Numbered from the stretch's first letter, positions 1 through 13,318 are shown. The stretch: DNA of 64,000 nucleotides from Seriola aureovittata (GCF_021018895.1 NC_079380.1:2389001-2453000); one strand, 5' to 3'. Made by a program: numbers and translations. Notes: a model not told the origin generated them from the letters alone.

Positions 1-870
1 GAGGCTCTGCTGTGGAGCTCGAGTGTTTTCATCATTCATTTCAACAACACCTTTGTGTTCCTCGAGGCTGCAGTGAGTTAGTGTGTTACAGTTAGCTGTT
101 GTGTGTTCTGTGTGTAGCTTGATGGAGACAGAAGAACAAATCAGAGTTTAATTTGAATTCTAACGTGGTCACAGAATGGAGCACGTGTTTTTTAAATCTA
201 GACATATATGTTAACTGTTTACAGATGATAAGTCTTGGTTCACACCAACAGGTCGACAGGTAAACATACAGCTCTGACTTTGATTTGAATCTGTTCTGTT
301 TCTCTGCTTGGTTGAATCTGTGTTAGTGAGTTGTGTTTATTTTACAGAATAAAGATCTGATCAGGATTGAATTGAGGTTAGTTAAGTGCACATCAGACAC
401 AGCAGAGATGAATGTGTGGTAATAACCTGGTTACCAGTGACTATCTGCTGACAAACATTCATCACACACGACTCAGAGTGATTTCCGGTCTGCTTTTCTT
501 TGCTGTCACCATAATGTTACCTGGAGAAGCCTCTGGATACACCACACTTCACAGGTGTCAGGTGTTTGTCTTGTGACATAGATAATCTGTAGTTTAAGAG
601 AGCAACACAGCGTTTTTAGTGCCTGTTGCTTGAACAACGGGCACTCGAAACTTTCAGGATATTTTTTGCATGTAAATTCAGCGACTCCAAAAGTTTTTAT
701 TTAGTTTACTTATAGTGAGAAACTATTTTCTAAGCAATACCTTTTCCTGACACCTGCCATGCAAGGTGTCGGTGGTATGTAATGGTGTATGATACATGCT
801 GGTGGGTTCATTCATCATCAGTGAGCTGTCAAAACTGTCCACACTGATGCTGCTGATATGTTTTCAGATG
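1..870. other. Intergenic, no feature recognised
   Basis: This stretch has no long open frame, no recognisable repeat and no RNA gene that I can support. It is moderately AT-rich single-copy-looking DNA. A tttatt at about 872-877, just beyond its end, reads AATAAA on the minus strand. It could be the poly(A) signal of the possible minus-strand exon at 994-1205. Confidence 0.4.
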
Positions 871-993
871 TTTTATTAATAAAATGAAAAAAGTTTGAGT
901 TCAGAGAAAAGTCTGAACTTTGAGATTAAAGTCTAACATCTATGGAGGACAACATTAGAGTTCAGATTCAGATCTCTGCTGGTCCTGGTCCTC

Positions 994-1205
994 CTACAGG
1001 AAGTTTGAGGTTTCAGTGTGCACAGGTTCATCATAAACAGTCTTTTCCTCCGCGGACAGAACAACACGGCTCCTGTCAGCTTCCCTGTGCCACTGCTGTT
1101 CAGTCTGGTCAGTTAGTGTGATGGAGCTGGATGACAGCACCTCTGTCTCCACATCGTTAGCGTCTGTCTGCACAGCTGTGGGACCTCGAGGGTCAAACAG
1201 AGGGT
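994..1205 (-). CDS. Possible last coding exon of a minus-strand gene (unidentified)
   Basis: On the minus strand a splice acceptor (cttctcaacag, AG at 1207-1206) leads into an open frame of about 70 codons ending in a stop at 994-996. The peptide is polar and acidic, and its tail contains KTVYDEPVHTETSNFL, which looks like a cytoplasmic tail with a tyrosine motif. An AATAAA on the same strand lies about 120 bases downstream. I do not recognise the family, and no upstream exon is visible in the next kilobase. It may be the 3' end of a gene whose remaining exons I cannot see, or a chance frame. Only the ORF, acceptor and poly(A) motif are seen directly. Confidence 0.22.
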
Positions 1206-1239
1206 CTGTTGAGAAGCTGATCACAGCTCAGACAGTTTT

Positions 1240-2030
1240 CTGTGGCAGCATCATATCTTTGCTGCTTTAGTTAGAAATTAGAGAGAAAAGTTTTGGTTGT
1301 GTTTCATGATGTTAAAACATCTGGAGATTGAATAAAAGTGAACTGTGTCATATTTATGATTTTCAAAGTTAATATTTTATGTTTTATATGTGGACTTGGT
1401 TTGTGTAATCAGTTTTGAAATAAAACCAATTTATGCCTAAAAAGAATAATCATGTTTTTATTTGCTGCAAATGTTTTCACTTTTCTATTACATTATTATT
1501 ATTTTTTTTTTTTTTACAAATTTAATTAAAAAAAGTGTTGACACAGCAGGTCAGATGACAGCAAGCACATATTCAGCCTAACTAAAACTAAATTCTACTT
1601 AGTTATATTTAATCATTTCATTTTTAGTTGAAACATTTCTTAAGAACACAAGTAGAAAACAAATCAGTCCTGAAGTGAAATAAGACAAATGGCCCAACAA
1701 TGTCACATTTAAAAGTCTTTTTAATGGATTTTTAAAACGGATTAGCAATTCAGTTTTAAAAATCAAATAGAGCATAATCAAAATATAGAAGAGAGAAAAT
1801 GATCAAATTCAATAATCATTTATTATGTTTGTTTATGCATCATAAACTGATTTTAAACATCATGGATTAAACATAGTTTCTTCACTTGGCTCCGTGGATC
1901 CAGGTGAAGGAAGATCTGACGTCACCAGCCTGTCACAGTCACTGGGTTAAATCCAGTGATAAGAAACAACACCTATGGGTGAAGCATCTACCTGTAAGGC
2001 GCTAATGTTGAAATCCTATGGTTGAAATAC
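1240..2030. other. AT-rich intergenic stretch
   Basis: AT-rich sequence with a poly-T run near 1501-1515 and no supported gene. The short minus-strand frame at 1599-1781 is in AT-rich DNA and has no similarity I recognise. Confidence 0.4.
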
Positions 2031-2039
2031 TTCATGTTG

Positions 2040-2275
2040 TCATGGAGCGAAAGGAACAGCGACGACTACGTTTCCCATCATCCTTCGTCGTCCGGTCTGA
2101 GAGGAAGGAAGATGGCGGCGGTTGATGGACTGGAGCTGCTGTTGCGCTTTTAAAACGGGAGAAAAGGCTGTTGATGTGGTGTTAAGCGGTCGGTTTAATG
2201 TCTCAAGAAGAGACCGCAGCAAATCCCACACGGAGGCTTTGACCTGAGACTGCAGACTGCCGGACCGGACTGAAG
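2040..2275 (+). promoter_or_regulatory. SCAF1 promoter and non-coding first exon
   Basis: A GC-richer island contains ACTACGTTTCCCATCATCC at about 2064, close to the ZNF143/Staf SBS-type motif ACTACAnnTCCCAnnATnC. About 30 bases later is AAGATGGCGGCGG, a classic YY1-type initiator-proximal element. The transcript then appears to run to a consensus donor at 2276 (ctgaag|gtaacc). The next good acceptor on this strand, with a clear pyrimidine tract, is at 3562-3563 (gttctttctactag), upstream of the SCAF1 start codon. The ATG inside the YY1 motif opens only a very short upstream frame. The TSS position is inferred. Confidence 0.5.
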
Positions 2276-2289
2276 GTAACCCGTTAGCA

Positions 2290-3560
2290 TACGACTCCGC
2301 CTGCTGCATTTAGCCACTTAGCCACTGTAAGCTACATCAGCTAGCTAGCTAGCTGAATGCCTCCTGCCGACGCATCCCCACACACACTACAAACGTCTTT
2401 TCAGAGGTAAAGAACATTTATATGTTTGTGTCAAATCTGGTTTATTAATAACTTAACGCACACGGCGCCTAGCTACGATGGTGTTCTGCTAGAGAGCAGC
2501 GGCGTCAGCGTTAATACTAACACCGGCACCGGAGAGTGAGCTCAGGTAACAGCTACAGCAAAGTTTCCCTTTATCAACAAGAGACGGAGGAGACATAAAA
2601 CACAGGACACAGAACAATGTGTTAATGAGCTGTACAACAATAATGGACCAGAGACCGAGACTAGAGACAGAGGAGACACGGCACAGTGGACCCCAGAACA
2701 ATGTGTTAATGTTCTGTTTAGCAGCCAATCATCGACTAGAGACAGAAAAACTGTGTTAGCTGATATTAGCTAAGGGCTCCTCTTCCCCTCACCTCAGACT
2801 CTTTGTTTGTAACTTCACTTAATGTTGGTTAAAGCCAGAATGAATCAGCAGAATCGATGAGACTGCATCAGTGACTGGACCCTCTGAAGACCGCCTGAAG
2901 ACCTGTTAGAGTTTTACTGGGTGTGAGGGACGCTCATAATTAAGCTCCTAAAGGGGTCCCGCTCCTCTGAGGTTCTGGTTCTGTAAGGTCCCATTCCTCT
3001 GTATGCAAAACTGAGTCGGACACACATTCTCTGGTTTTGGTTTTGGGGGGTGTTGTGTTGTATTCCCTTTTGTTTTTAGTGGAACATTTCCATATCAGTA
3101 TTTGGCAGTTTTAGATTCCTGTAGAAATAAATCAGGTTATATGAATTTCTTTTGACTATAAACAAACAACTAATTTTTGATAAGAGACCCTTAAGTTTAT
3201 GCAATGGAGACACGGTTTCTAACTAATCTCAAACATATTGTCATTTCTCTACTGACATTTCTTTTTACCTGTTTGCTGACCTATACAGCTTTACTGATAT
3301 GTCTGTGATCAGCTAATATCGGCCGATTATATTGGTTCTGCAGTGTATTGGTCTGTTATATGGACGGCTGGATGTTGTTTGTTAGCCAAACAAACCCTAG
3401 CAGCAGAGTAGTGTGTCAGACTGACAGGGTCCTGTCATGGACATGAGATGTGCTGAATGTGTAGCTGTGTGCACTCAGTGCAGAATTTGTTGCTTTAATT
3501 TTTCAACAACATCTCCAGTCAGATTTTCATTGGAAGGTAAATGTGTCCTGTTCTTTCTAC
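2290..3560 (+). other. Presumed SCAF1 intron 1
   Basis: Between the donor at 2276 and the acceptor at 3563 I see no further coding exon. In particular I do not see the amino-terminal block that precedes the YDPFHPT region in the mammalian protein as I recall it. A short run of (AGCT) repeats lies at about 2338-2353. Confidence 0.35.
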
Positions 3561-3635
3561 TAGGTTTATTTGTGGATTCTGTTCCTCCGCTGTGGTCCCA
3601 CTGTCTGACTTCTGCACCACCAGTTTTCCTGGCCC

Positions 3636-6600
3636 ATGGACTTGACACCATCAACAGGCTTCAAAAGGAGGCCTGCTGCCTCTTCTTCCCCAAGTGGAGT
3701 TAGAGAGATTAACAGGAGCCCTCCTCCCTGCTCGCCCTCCTTGTCTCTGTCTTCTCCTTCATCTGATCCGTCATCACCCTTGTCTACATCCTCCTCTGTC
3801 TGTGCCAACGTGTATCAGAATCATGTAAAAGGTCAGACCCAGGGGACAGAGGTGGCCAGGGTGACCTCCACTTCTGCCTCTCAGGCAACACAGTCTCTCT
3901 CCACATCTACACCCAGCACCACCTCCCTGGACTTCTGCCTTCACACCTCAGTGCAGCCCAGCCAGGTTTCTGAAGAGGAGGACAGGAAGAGGGAGATGTA
4001 CGATCCTTTCCATCCCACTGAGGGAGACAAGGAGGGAAGGGAGAGGGGGGAGGAGGGAGAAGGGGAGAAATATGACCCCTTTGACCCCACTGGTTCCCCA
4101 GCATCAGACACTGATGACGGCAGTGGCAAACTGAGGGGGGTGAAGAGAAAGTCTGAGAGAGCACATGAGGAGGAGAAAGAGGAAGAACCGCCAGACTCCA
4201 CTGACACTTTGACTGATCTGCCAAGCCCATGTCTGGTCACCCAGCTCCCTCTGAGGAGGAGGGTGGACTGTAGCACCACCAAGGCTGGAGAGCAGAGGGA
4301 GAGTGCAGACTCTGATCACTCTGAAATAGAGGAGGGGGAGATCGTTGGGGCTGCTGACAGAGATGGAAGCAATAAGAGAGCACCTGTAGAAATCCTCCCA
4401 CTGAACTCTCCCAACGTCTCCTTCTTTAGTTCAAAGCCAGAACGCATCCTCCGGGTGCTGGACGGGGACGGCTTCGTGTCTGTGCGCGCAGAGGGTAGCT
4501 GGGAGGTGGACAGGGAGTCTGAGGACGAACCTGTGGTGGGAGTTGAGGATCTGAGAAGGAAGCTGGTCAGCAGGCGGAAGGAAAGATATCTCTCCTTTCC
4601 TGCTTCTTCCCCCCTCTCTCCTCAGCCACCGCCTCCTCCCTCCCATCCTCCAGTTTCTACACCCTCTTCCCCTCTCACACCTCCTGTAGAGCAAGGCAGC
4701 AAGAACCGCAAGTCCTCCAAAAGCTCCAAGGAGCGAGACCAACAGAAAAGCAAGGAGAGGAAGGCGGAGAGAAGGAGGAGAGAAGAAAGAAGAGGAGGAA
4801 AGACAAAGAGGGAGGTTGGGAGAAGAGCAAAGAAAAGGAGGAAGCACACAAGCCCGGGAAGGAGGTAATGAAAGGACGGAGGAGCAGCAGGAGCAGCAGC
4901 CGAAAGAGGAAGAAAAGACGGCACAGCAGCCCAGAGGCCTCACGATCCTGCAACTCCTCAGGGAGAGGGGGCCACACAAGAAGCTCCTTTTCAAGCCTCT
5001 CTGAAGAAAGACATCGAGATAGGGAACGAGACAAAGACAGAGACAGAAGTAGAGATAGAGAGAGGGACAGAGAGAGGGGAAGAGAGAGAGACAGGGACAG
5101 AGAGAGAGAACAAAATCGCACCAGTAGCAGTCGAAGAGATGAAAGAGATCGAGATTCAGACTCGAGAAAGAAAGAGAAGGAAAAGAAGGGAAGACAACAT
5201 TCAAGCAGCAGAGAGAGGGGCATCTCAAAGAGTTCCAAAAGGAGCAGGGAGAAGAGGGAGGAAGACAGAGACCGGCAGCGTGAGAGGGATCGGAGACGGG
5301 ACGGTCGTCCTGTTGTCCCCCCATCCATCCAAGACCTCAATGGGTCGGACCTCTTTGCCATCAAGCGAACCATCACAGTCACCACCACCACTACCACCAC
5401 CACCGTACCCGGCTCCCCGAGACTCGCCCCAACCTCCCCCTGTCGGCCCGTGCAAGACTCTGACAAGCCTCACAAGAGGAAGAAGAAGAGGAAATGGCAC
5501 TCAGCCGGAGAGGCGCAGGACCGGGGCAGCTGTCGAAGCCGGTCGCAGTCACTCTCACCTCCAAGGTATCACAGCTACGAGTCAGACCGCTACTCAGACA
5601 AACTGGAGATCGACGTGCTGTCTCTGGATGGTGAGGCTTTGGACTCAGACTACCCATCCCTGGAGGATACACCTCCTGCTGCCCTGCCTCCAGAGCCACT
5701 TGCCCCCAGCCCCAAAACTAAGACTGTCCCCAAGACTGGACGACATCACCCGAAAAAGAAATCTCGCACGTTAAAGAAAGTCGGACAGTCTGAATCCTCC
5801 TCCTCGTCTTCCATCAGAACCAAAAGCAAATGCCTCTCCTCGCTGACGGTCACCTCAGGCTCCGCCTCTGTCTCATCTGGCCTCCCTTCAGCGAAGCGAG
5901 CCAAGAAACTGGGAAAGGACAAAGAGCGGGACAAAAGCAGTAGGAAGGATGTGGGTCGGTCTGGTAAGTCCAAGAAAGAGAGTGGCAGCAGCCGGAAAGG
6001 CAAGCTCCAGTCCAAAGTGTCTGTGCTAGTTCGTGAGGGCGTGAGCAGCACCACGGGGGCTTCAGTAGGCTCTGGAAAGCTGGGCATGGACCTTCTTGGT
6101 CCAGGAAGTACAGGGGGCAGTTCTGGGGGCTCTGTGGTGGGCGGCTCTATTGCGGTAGTCTTCTGCAGAGACAATGAGAGCAGGTCTCCATTCCTCAAAC
6201 CGTGCTCAGAACCGCTGTCGCTGAACAGCCGCAATAAAGATCTGGCCAGTCTGGGAAAGCGAAGCAGCCTGGCCGCACCACCATCCTCCTTAACCAATCC
6301 TGCAGGACTGAAATCCAAGAAAACTAAACCCAGCTCCATCACATCCACCTCCTCCTCTGCCTCCTCCCCCTCTTCGTCTCTGGCAACCAAGCGCCGCCGT
6401 CGGCTGGCCAAGAAGACGAGAGAGAAGGGTGGAGCTGCAGGGTTAACGGCTGGAGACGGCAGCCAGGCGAAGGCCACATCCGAGAGCTGGGGGGGAGCCT
6501 CTTCAGATGTTCAGTCAGCTGGTGGAGATGGGAGCAAGTCAGTCAGTCCACATACTGGCCCCGCCGGACCTGCACCCTGTTCTTCCTCCTCTTCCTCCTC

Positions 6601-9600
6601 CTCTTCCACCAGTGTGCTCCCACCCTCCTCCTCTCCACCACACACGCCTCCACCCTCTATGGCTCCATTGCGGGACACCAGGGATTCTTCACCAGACTCT
6701 CAGACTGTGGACAGCAGCTGTAAGACTCCAGACCCTTCTTTCCTAGCTGAGGACTGTCCAACTCAGACCAGCCCCACAATCCCGTCCTCCAGTCCGTCCA
6801 GCCTGTCCACCCCACAGGGAGCTGGCCTCAGCATCGCCTTGTCTACACCCACAGCCAAGCCTCCACCTCCAGATGATGCACCCAAGTCTCTGTCCTCTCC
6901 TCCCTGCTCGTCCTCTTCGGCAGGCTGTGGTCTCACTTCCCTGTCTCTGCCTCTCTCTTCATCAGACCCCTCCTCCTCCTCTGTATCTTCCTCATCTACC
7001 AGCAAGCCTCCCCCTCCTCCTCCCCCTCCAACAGCGCCTGCCCTCCCCTGGAGTCTGCAGACCGGGGTGGACTGCACAACTGGTGGAGTCCTAGCATGTG
7101 AGTTCTCTCAGTAGGTCTGCCATGTGTTCATGGAGCATGACAAAGTCCTGCACCATAAAATCCAGGTTTTCACTAGTTTCAGTTACTGATTTTATTTTAT
7201 TGAAAACACTTGAGATGTAAGAGTGACAGGACTCCATCATTATGTTACCTTTTTTATTGTTATTGTTGTGTTGTAATACTGCAAACTTTTCAGATTGATA
7301 AGCACTGAACTGCAGATGGTCACAGGTTCACTGCAGTCAGAGGAGACATGTTTACCTCATTCAGGTGTCTGCAGCTTGTTACTTCATCATGTGCAGTGAA
7401 ACAAATTGAAACCAGTGGATAGTTGAAGTTCTTGTCTTGGGTCATTTAGGACCCTCAGCTCAGTAACATTAGATCTTAGTTGATAACTCTGGTGTCAGTG
7501 AGCGAACCTGCATGAACACAATATACCTCCATCAGGCTCGGGTCTGTCCTCATGTTGTTATGTTATTTTAAGCTTTCCAAGCCTCTTCAGAAACTATTTA
7601 ACACTAAATTAGTGTTAATCCTAAATTAGTGAATTGTACAGTCACTTTACTGTGGCCAGTTTTGGACACACCCCTCTTAAGACAGCACCCAGTCCTCAGA
7701 ATGACCACTGTGATGGTGGAAACCAGTCACTCTGCATAACTGTGTTGTAGTTTGAGTTGTACATTAAAGAAAGACGAAGGGATCAATCAGCCACATGTTG
7801 TTCAGGTTAAACATTAAACAAACTCGTTGTCACCTCATTTTAAAACAGACTGTGAGAACATGTTTTTGTGTTTTTCCTGAAGTAACGCGTCTGTCCTTCT
7901 TCCACTCAGTGACTGCTCTGCTCTTCAAAATGGAGGAGGCCAACATCGCCAGCAGAGCGAAAGCACAAGAGTTCATCCAAGCAACCAGCCAGGTGAGAGT
8001 CTCTGTGCACAGTCAGGTGAAATTCACAGGAACCTTCTGGATAGGCTCAGGTTTCCGAATGTGGGAACTTTCATTTGTCTGACAGATGATTTGTTTGAGG
8101 GAGTTACTGATTATTTTCATTGTGACATAAACCTGTTTTTACATATTCAGAATAAATAAATTCAGGGGTTTGAATGAATGAGCCAGAGCAGAAATAATGA
8201 GCCTCCTTTACCTTTTATTACATAAATGCAACAGAACCTGTGAAACATCAAACACTCTTAGCCTGAAAAGCTTGTCACTGTGAAGCATTCAGGATGTTGT
8301 GTTTGTGCAGCTCCCTGCTCTAGGTGAAGCTACCCGTTTGTTTACAGGTCAAACATCTGCTCTGTTGGAAAAAGATGAGTTCAGTCAGGTTGAAGGAGTC
8401 TCTCTCTGTCTGACAAAGAAATGAATGAGACCTAAACCTGGTCTGACTGTGTCATCTCTGTCTCATGTCTCTCCTGCAGATTCTCTCACAAGCCAATCAG
8501 AGCCAGTCTCAGCAGCACGCTCCCCCTTCCTCTGCCTCCTCCTCCTCCTCCTCACAGATCCCTCCCCCTCCTTCTATCCCTCCGCCTCCTTGTCTGAGCC
8601 CAGCCCAGTTTATCCTCCACAGCTCCCTCCCATTGGTTGGATGCACCAAAACCCCACCCTCTCACCTGCACCCCTCCATGAGTGGCGGTTGTGCACAGAC
8701 CCCACCCCCCATCATGCCAGTGGGACTGTCTGGAGTGACTGGGAGCTCTGGTGACACTGGATGGGACAGTGAGAACAAAGACCCTGACAAGGTACAGTTG
8801 AAGTTCATCGACGTGTCAGGGTTGTTTATGAGGCACATCCCAGTGCTGCTGCTGCCTGGTGTTCATCAGTGTTTAACAGAGGCCTGTACTATGAAGCAAG
8901 TTCAACATGTGCAGGAGAACTTTTCGTTATCTGGTTTAACTGAACCTACACTCTCCTTTCTGATAACTTGTACAACAAAGCTGGTTATCAACTGGTTCAG
9001 TGTAGCTTGGGTTTACCTGTCCAGGTACGAGCTCGTTCATGTGAAAGAGGTTTTTAATTAAAAGCAACATCATCAGAATCATGAATTGATACTGATACTG
9101 TTACTGATACCTGCAGGAGAATTCAGTTATAGTGATGTCATAAAGTGAAATTCAACAAGGTGAAACATAACAACATGATCACATGACTAGAATAAAGGAG
9201 AAACACTACAAATCATTTCTAATTATTAAAGTCAGACTAAGGATATATGGTAAATAAGTTTCTTACTCAGTATTTTCTCTTCAGTCAGTGAACAAACTGT
9301 TATGAACATGTGAAGCAGATAAAACAGTTAAAGTTCATGTCAGACTGTTTCTGCTGCAGAGAGGAGAGAAAGAAAAGAGAAGTAGTTGATGTCTGATGAG
9401 TCAGTCTGACTAAAATGTTCATTCATAATGATGGAAATATTGAACAGTGTGTGGATCATTGTTGGTTTAGTTTTTATCTTTCTTCATGTTGTTCTGAGCT
9501 GCAGTGATGAAGAGGAGAGTAAAAGCTTCATCACTGTCAGGAATCCTGTCCATTAAAGAATCTGTGTTCAGGCCAAATGAAGCTAGAATAGTTATTACGT

Positions 9601-11615
9601 AGTTATTTAGTGATAAACTCACCTCTGTTTGTTAGAGGCTCTGTTTTAAAACCAGAGTGGACACATGGAAAGATCTCTACATATCTTTATTGATCACTGG
9701 TTATTGATCAGTAAACTGTTTTGTCCCTGTAATGATCCTGTAGGAATGATGACTCAATTTTTCCAGGTATCTGATTTGTCAGTAGTTTGGCTGTTGACAG
9801 ATTTTGATCTGATCCCCCGGAGTAGGTTAGGAGTTCAGCATCAGTTACCATGGTGGTTTACCCCGGTAAACGGTAGCGAACCACCATCGTAGGACTGAAA
9901 ACCAAGAGTTAAACCTGAAGTGACCTCGATAACCTCAGATACAGCTTCATAGTACAGGACTCTGAGGGGTCAGTGTTGTTGTTGAAACCTGACCTAAAAT
10001 CTTCTTAGTCTAAATTATCATCTTGTTAATTAGTTGAACAAGTTGACGATACTCAGTCTTACAGCATATGTTCATTATAGGAGCTTTATTTTTTAGATTA
10101 GATTAGATTAACTTTATTTATCCCACAACTGGGAAATTAATTTACCACAGCAGAAAAATAAACATCTATAGAATAAAACATCTATGGAAATATACAACAA
10201 AAATTATACCAATATACACTAATAAATACAATATACACAATACACACGATATGTACATGAAAAAGTGCAAGTTTTCACATGGTCAGGAAGAGCAGGAGTT
10301 GTGGAGTCTGACAGCTGCTGGAATGAAGGACCTGCAGAACCTCTCCTTCTTACAGCGAGGATGTAAAAGTCTGCTGCTGAAGAAGCTACTCAGAGACCCT
10401 ACAGTGTCATGCAGAGGGTGAGAGTTATTGTTCATGATGGATGTCAGCTTAGCTAACATCCTCCTGTCACCTACTTCCTCAATGGAGTCTAGGGGGCAGC
10501 CCAGGACAGAGCTCGCTTTCCGGATCAGTTTGTTGAGCCTCTGCCTATCCCTGTCAGTGCTGCCCCCTCTCCAGCAGACCACAGCCAAGTAGATGGCTGA
10601 GGCCACCACAGAGTCATAGAAGGTCCTGAGGAGAGCCCCACACAGGAGGACCTCAGTCTCCTCAGCAGGTGAAGGCGACTCTGACCCTTCTTATAGAGAA
10701 CGTGGGTGTTGGTGGACCAGTCCAGCTTGTTGTTCAGGTGAACCCCCAGGAACTTGTAGTTCTCCACCACCTCGATGTCCAGTCCCTGGATGTTCACTGG
10801 TGTGAAGTGGGATGTCTTCCGCCTGGGGTTCACAATCATCTCCTTTGTTTTGCTGGCATTAAGCTGAAGCTGGTTGATCTTGCACCAGCTGACAAAGTCC
10901 CTGATGACTTTCCTGTATTCCAGTTCATTTCCCTCCAAAACACACCCAACAATGGCTGTGTCGTCAGAGAACTTCTGGACGTGGGAGTGCTGTGTTGTGT
11001 GTGAAGTCCGAGGTGTACAGGGTGAAGAGAAAAGGGGAGAGCACCGTACCCTGGGGGGCACCTGTACTGCAGAACACCACATCAGACACACTGTGACTAA
11101 CTATGTAACATATTCATATTTTTAAGTATATGAGTGATTGATTTTATATTTGGGTAAGAAGTGAAAACATGGGACAGATAAAGAAGATGAGTAACCTCTC
11201 TGGACACTAACCACGCCCACACTAGACTGCTGACCTCTGATTATCAAACACAGTAGAAGTGTTTGCATTAACAAAGGCCTGACTATATGAGCCTGTCTGC
11301 CCCTGCAGATTCACAGAGTCGTATGATGTGTTTTCTTCTTTTTAATCTTGTGTAGCACTTTAACTATTTGTAAAAGCACTGTACAGATAAAACAGATGTG
11401 TTTTATAATGTGTTGTTAGTTTAACTTGTCTGTTCCCTGACTTAGTACCTGAAGAAGCTGCACACCCAGGAGCGAGCAGTGGAGGAGGTGAAGCTTGCCA
11501 TCAAACCTTACTATCAACGCAAAGACATCAACAAGGATGAATACAAAGACATCCTCAGGAAAGCTGTGCACAAGGTCAGTACACATTCAACAACAGAAAA
11601 ACACTGATGAGTTAA

Positions 11616-11647
<32 letters not shown>

Positions 11648-12647
11648 TTGTGTCCATCTAATTGAATGTACTTTGCAGTAATTTAGTGTCGCTACATGGA
11701 TATTGAGATATGCTTTTAATAACATGTCATTGGACTGGACCCTTCCAGAGGCAATGACACAACAATACAATGACACTGTTAGGGCTGCCGTGATTAGTCG
11801 CCATAATCGGCGATGTTGACTATGAAAATGCGAATACCAATCGTTTCCCATACATTGATTTATTTGTTTTTGCCAGTCACTATTAACCACCATGAATTTA
11901 TTTTTTATTTATCATCTATGGTCACACTGTTTCTTTGGTCTCTGCTGTCATTTGTCGGTCACAGTCACAGTTTCCAGCTGCACTATGAATGTTTGAATGA
12001 TGTTTTCAATATGGACGAGGACAACACTATGATTTGTGTTATTAGTTTAAATAGATTGTGTTTGTTCATATTTTAGGACAAATTTATACATCAATTCAGT
12101 TCATTTTAAAAGGTTCACTTTTTCCCTTTTTAACCAGTTCTTCTTCTTATTTATTTATTTATTTATCTTTTTTATATTCCCTCATTCTTTGATATAGATG
12201 TGTCTATTTATTTATTTACACACATTCCTCTGGTCACACTGAAACATACAAAGGAATAAACACACACCTCCATACAAGCACTGAAACATAATTCCCACCA
12301 ACATGACGGTTCAAGATTTGTCGCAAATTAAAGTCATAACCTGTTTGTTGTGTCTTATTGTTTTGTGTTTCTGCCTGTATATGTTGCAGCAGTAGTAAAT
12401 ATTTGCTCCTAAACTGACACCATGTGAACAAAGTATAAACTCTTCACATTGAACTAAGCTGTGTGATCTCACTGTGTCACTGTCTCAGATCTGCCACAGC
12501 CGCACTGGAGAGATCAACCCGGTCAAAGTCAGCAACCTTGTGAAGCTCTACGTGCAGCGCTACAAATACTTCCGGAAACATGGACGTAAAATGGATGAGG
12601 AGGAGAGGGATGACAGGGAGCCAGGAGTGCTACACTCCTCTGCCTGA
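3636..12647 (+). CDS. scaf1: SR-related CTD-associated factor 1 (SCAF1 / SR-A1), five coding exons
   Basis: Nuclear SR-related protein thought to couple splicing to the RNA polymerase II C-terminal domain. Coding exons: 3636-7097, 7910-7992, 8480-8791, 11446-11574 and 12489-12647 (stop TGA 12645-12647), all with GT-AG borders and matching phases. Diagnostic blocks in order are YDPFHPT and [19 protein letters not shown], long RS/RD/RE tracts, [61 protein letters not shown], and [19 protein letters not shown] across the first splice. Next come [20 protein letters not shown] and the C-terminal domain shared with PHRF1-type proteins ([20 protein letters not shown] ... [17 protein letters not shown]). 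ATG 3636 is the first after an in-frame stop at 3606. The predicted protein is about 1,380 residues; the human one is about 1,310. Oddity: the first coding exon changes frame somewhere between 4523 and 4862, most likely in the purine-rich stretch at 4740-4862. One base appears to be missing, so as assembled the frame is broken. Confidence 0.9.
8883..9958 (+). mobile_element. Non-autonomous DNA transposon (about 1.08-kb MITE) in SCAF1 intron 3
   Basis: The element is bounded by perfect 15-bp terminal inverted repeats, CCTGTACTATGAAGC at 8883-8897 and its complement at 9944-9958. It carries subterminal motifs of the kind 'gttatctggtttaac ... ggttatcaactgg' that are widespread in teleost genomes. 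A second copy, inverted, lies in a PPP1R35 intron (35587-36680), and a truncated third is at 63158-63592. There is no coding capacity. The target-site duplication is unclear. Confidence 0.6.
10095..11092 (-). mobile_element. LINE (non-LTR retrotransposon) 3' fragment, broken reverse transcriptase
   Basis: On the minus strand, frames over 10,283-11,091 encode the carboxyl half of a reverse transcriptase. They contain a [10 protein letters not shown] box (a variant of the catalytic FADD/YADD motif) and the downstream [17 protein letters not shown] and [15 protein letters not shown] blocks, then the [13 protein letters not shown] tail typical of fish Rex1/L2-like LINEs. The frame shifts near 10,525-10,610, so it is dead. 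The 3' end carries the usual 'ctttattgatccc'-like motif and a (TAATC)n-type tail (gatta repeats on the plus strand at 10,095-10,110). The fragment sits in SCAF1 intron 3, antisense to the gene, next to the MITE. Confidence 0.75.
11617..11643. repeat. (TG)n microsatellite
   Basis: About 13 TG dinucleotides in SCAF1 intron 4, shortly after the donor at 11,575. Confidence 0.85.
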
Positions 12648-13318
12648 GAGGAGACCACTCCGCCTTGTGCTCAGACCTGGGCCACCCTCTGATTGTTTGT
12701 CTGATATTTTTATTGCTTTCATAGCCACCTGTCTGTTTTTATGTGATCTCCCTTCTCTCTGTGATCTCACTGTAAATATGTTTCATTTAGAAAATGTATC
12801 ACTTATACCATGTTGAAGAGGTGGATGCTGTCATGCTCACCTGTGTGATCTGATACAGTCCAGTACTCCAACCCTGCAACACATACCACCTGTGTGAAGC
12901 GATTAGTTTTTGTTGACTGTCTCATTAGAAGCTTCACAGCGGTGGTACTGATCACAGGATGTTTCTCGGCAGCAGTGGATTAGGTCTCCATGCTGGTTTG
13001 TCCTCCCCATCCCCATGTATATGCGAATCCCAGCTGAGGAGAGGAGTAATACCCAGTTGAACACATTAAAATATATTGTACAACCCTGAAGGACACTACA
13101 CCCCGTCTGTCTCAGACAGTATGGAAACAAAGCTGTCATGGTCCAGACACACTGACCTCTCAGCTCTGTCATTCTGCCGTCTCTGTGTTGAGTGCATGTG
13201 TTACTGAGGTTGAGAAAGTTGCTAAATCTCTTTATAAAATGACTTGACCAACAAAATATAAATGTTGCTTGAAAACCAGTAAAGTGGAGTGGTCTTATTC
13301 GTTCAGCTTGGTTGCTGT
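12648..13318 (+). other. SCAF1 3' UTR and intergenic spacer
   Basis: This region follows the SCAF1 stop. No canonical AATAAA was seen on the plus strand; an ATTAAA variant at 13,065-13,070 is the best candidate cleavage signal. A 142-codon minus-strand frame (12,903-13,331) overlaps this stretch, but I could not support it as a gene. Confidence 0.35.

Noticed and set aside
4431..5466. Long minus-strand ORFs opposite the RS-rich exons of SCAF1, and likewise at 21,141-22,077 opposite SNRNP70
   Set aside because: Low-complexity Arg/Ser/Glu codons leave all frames open; these are antisense shadows of real exons.
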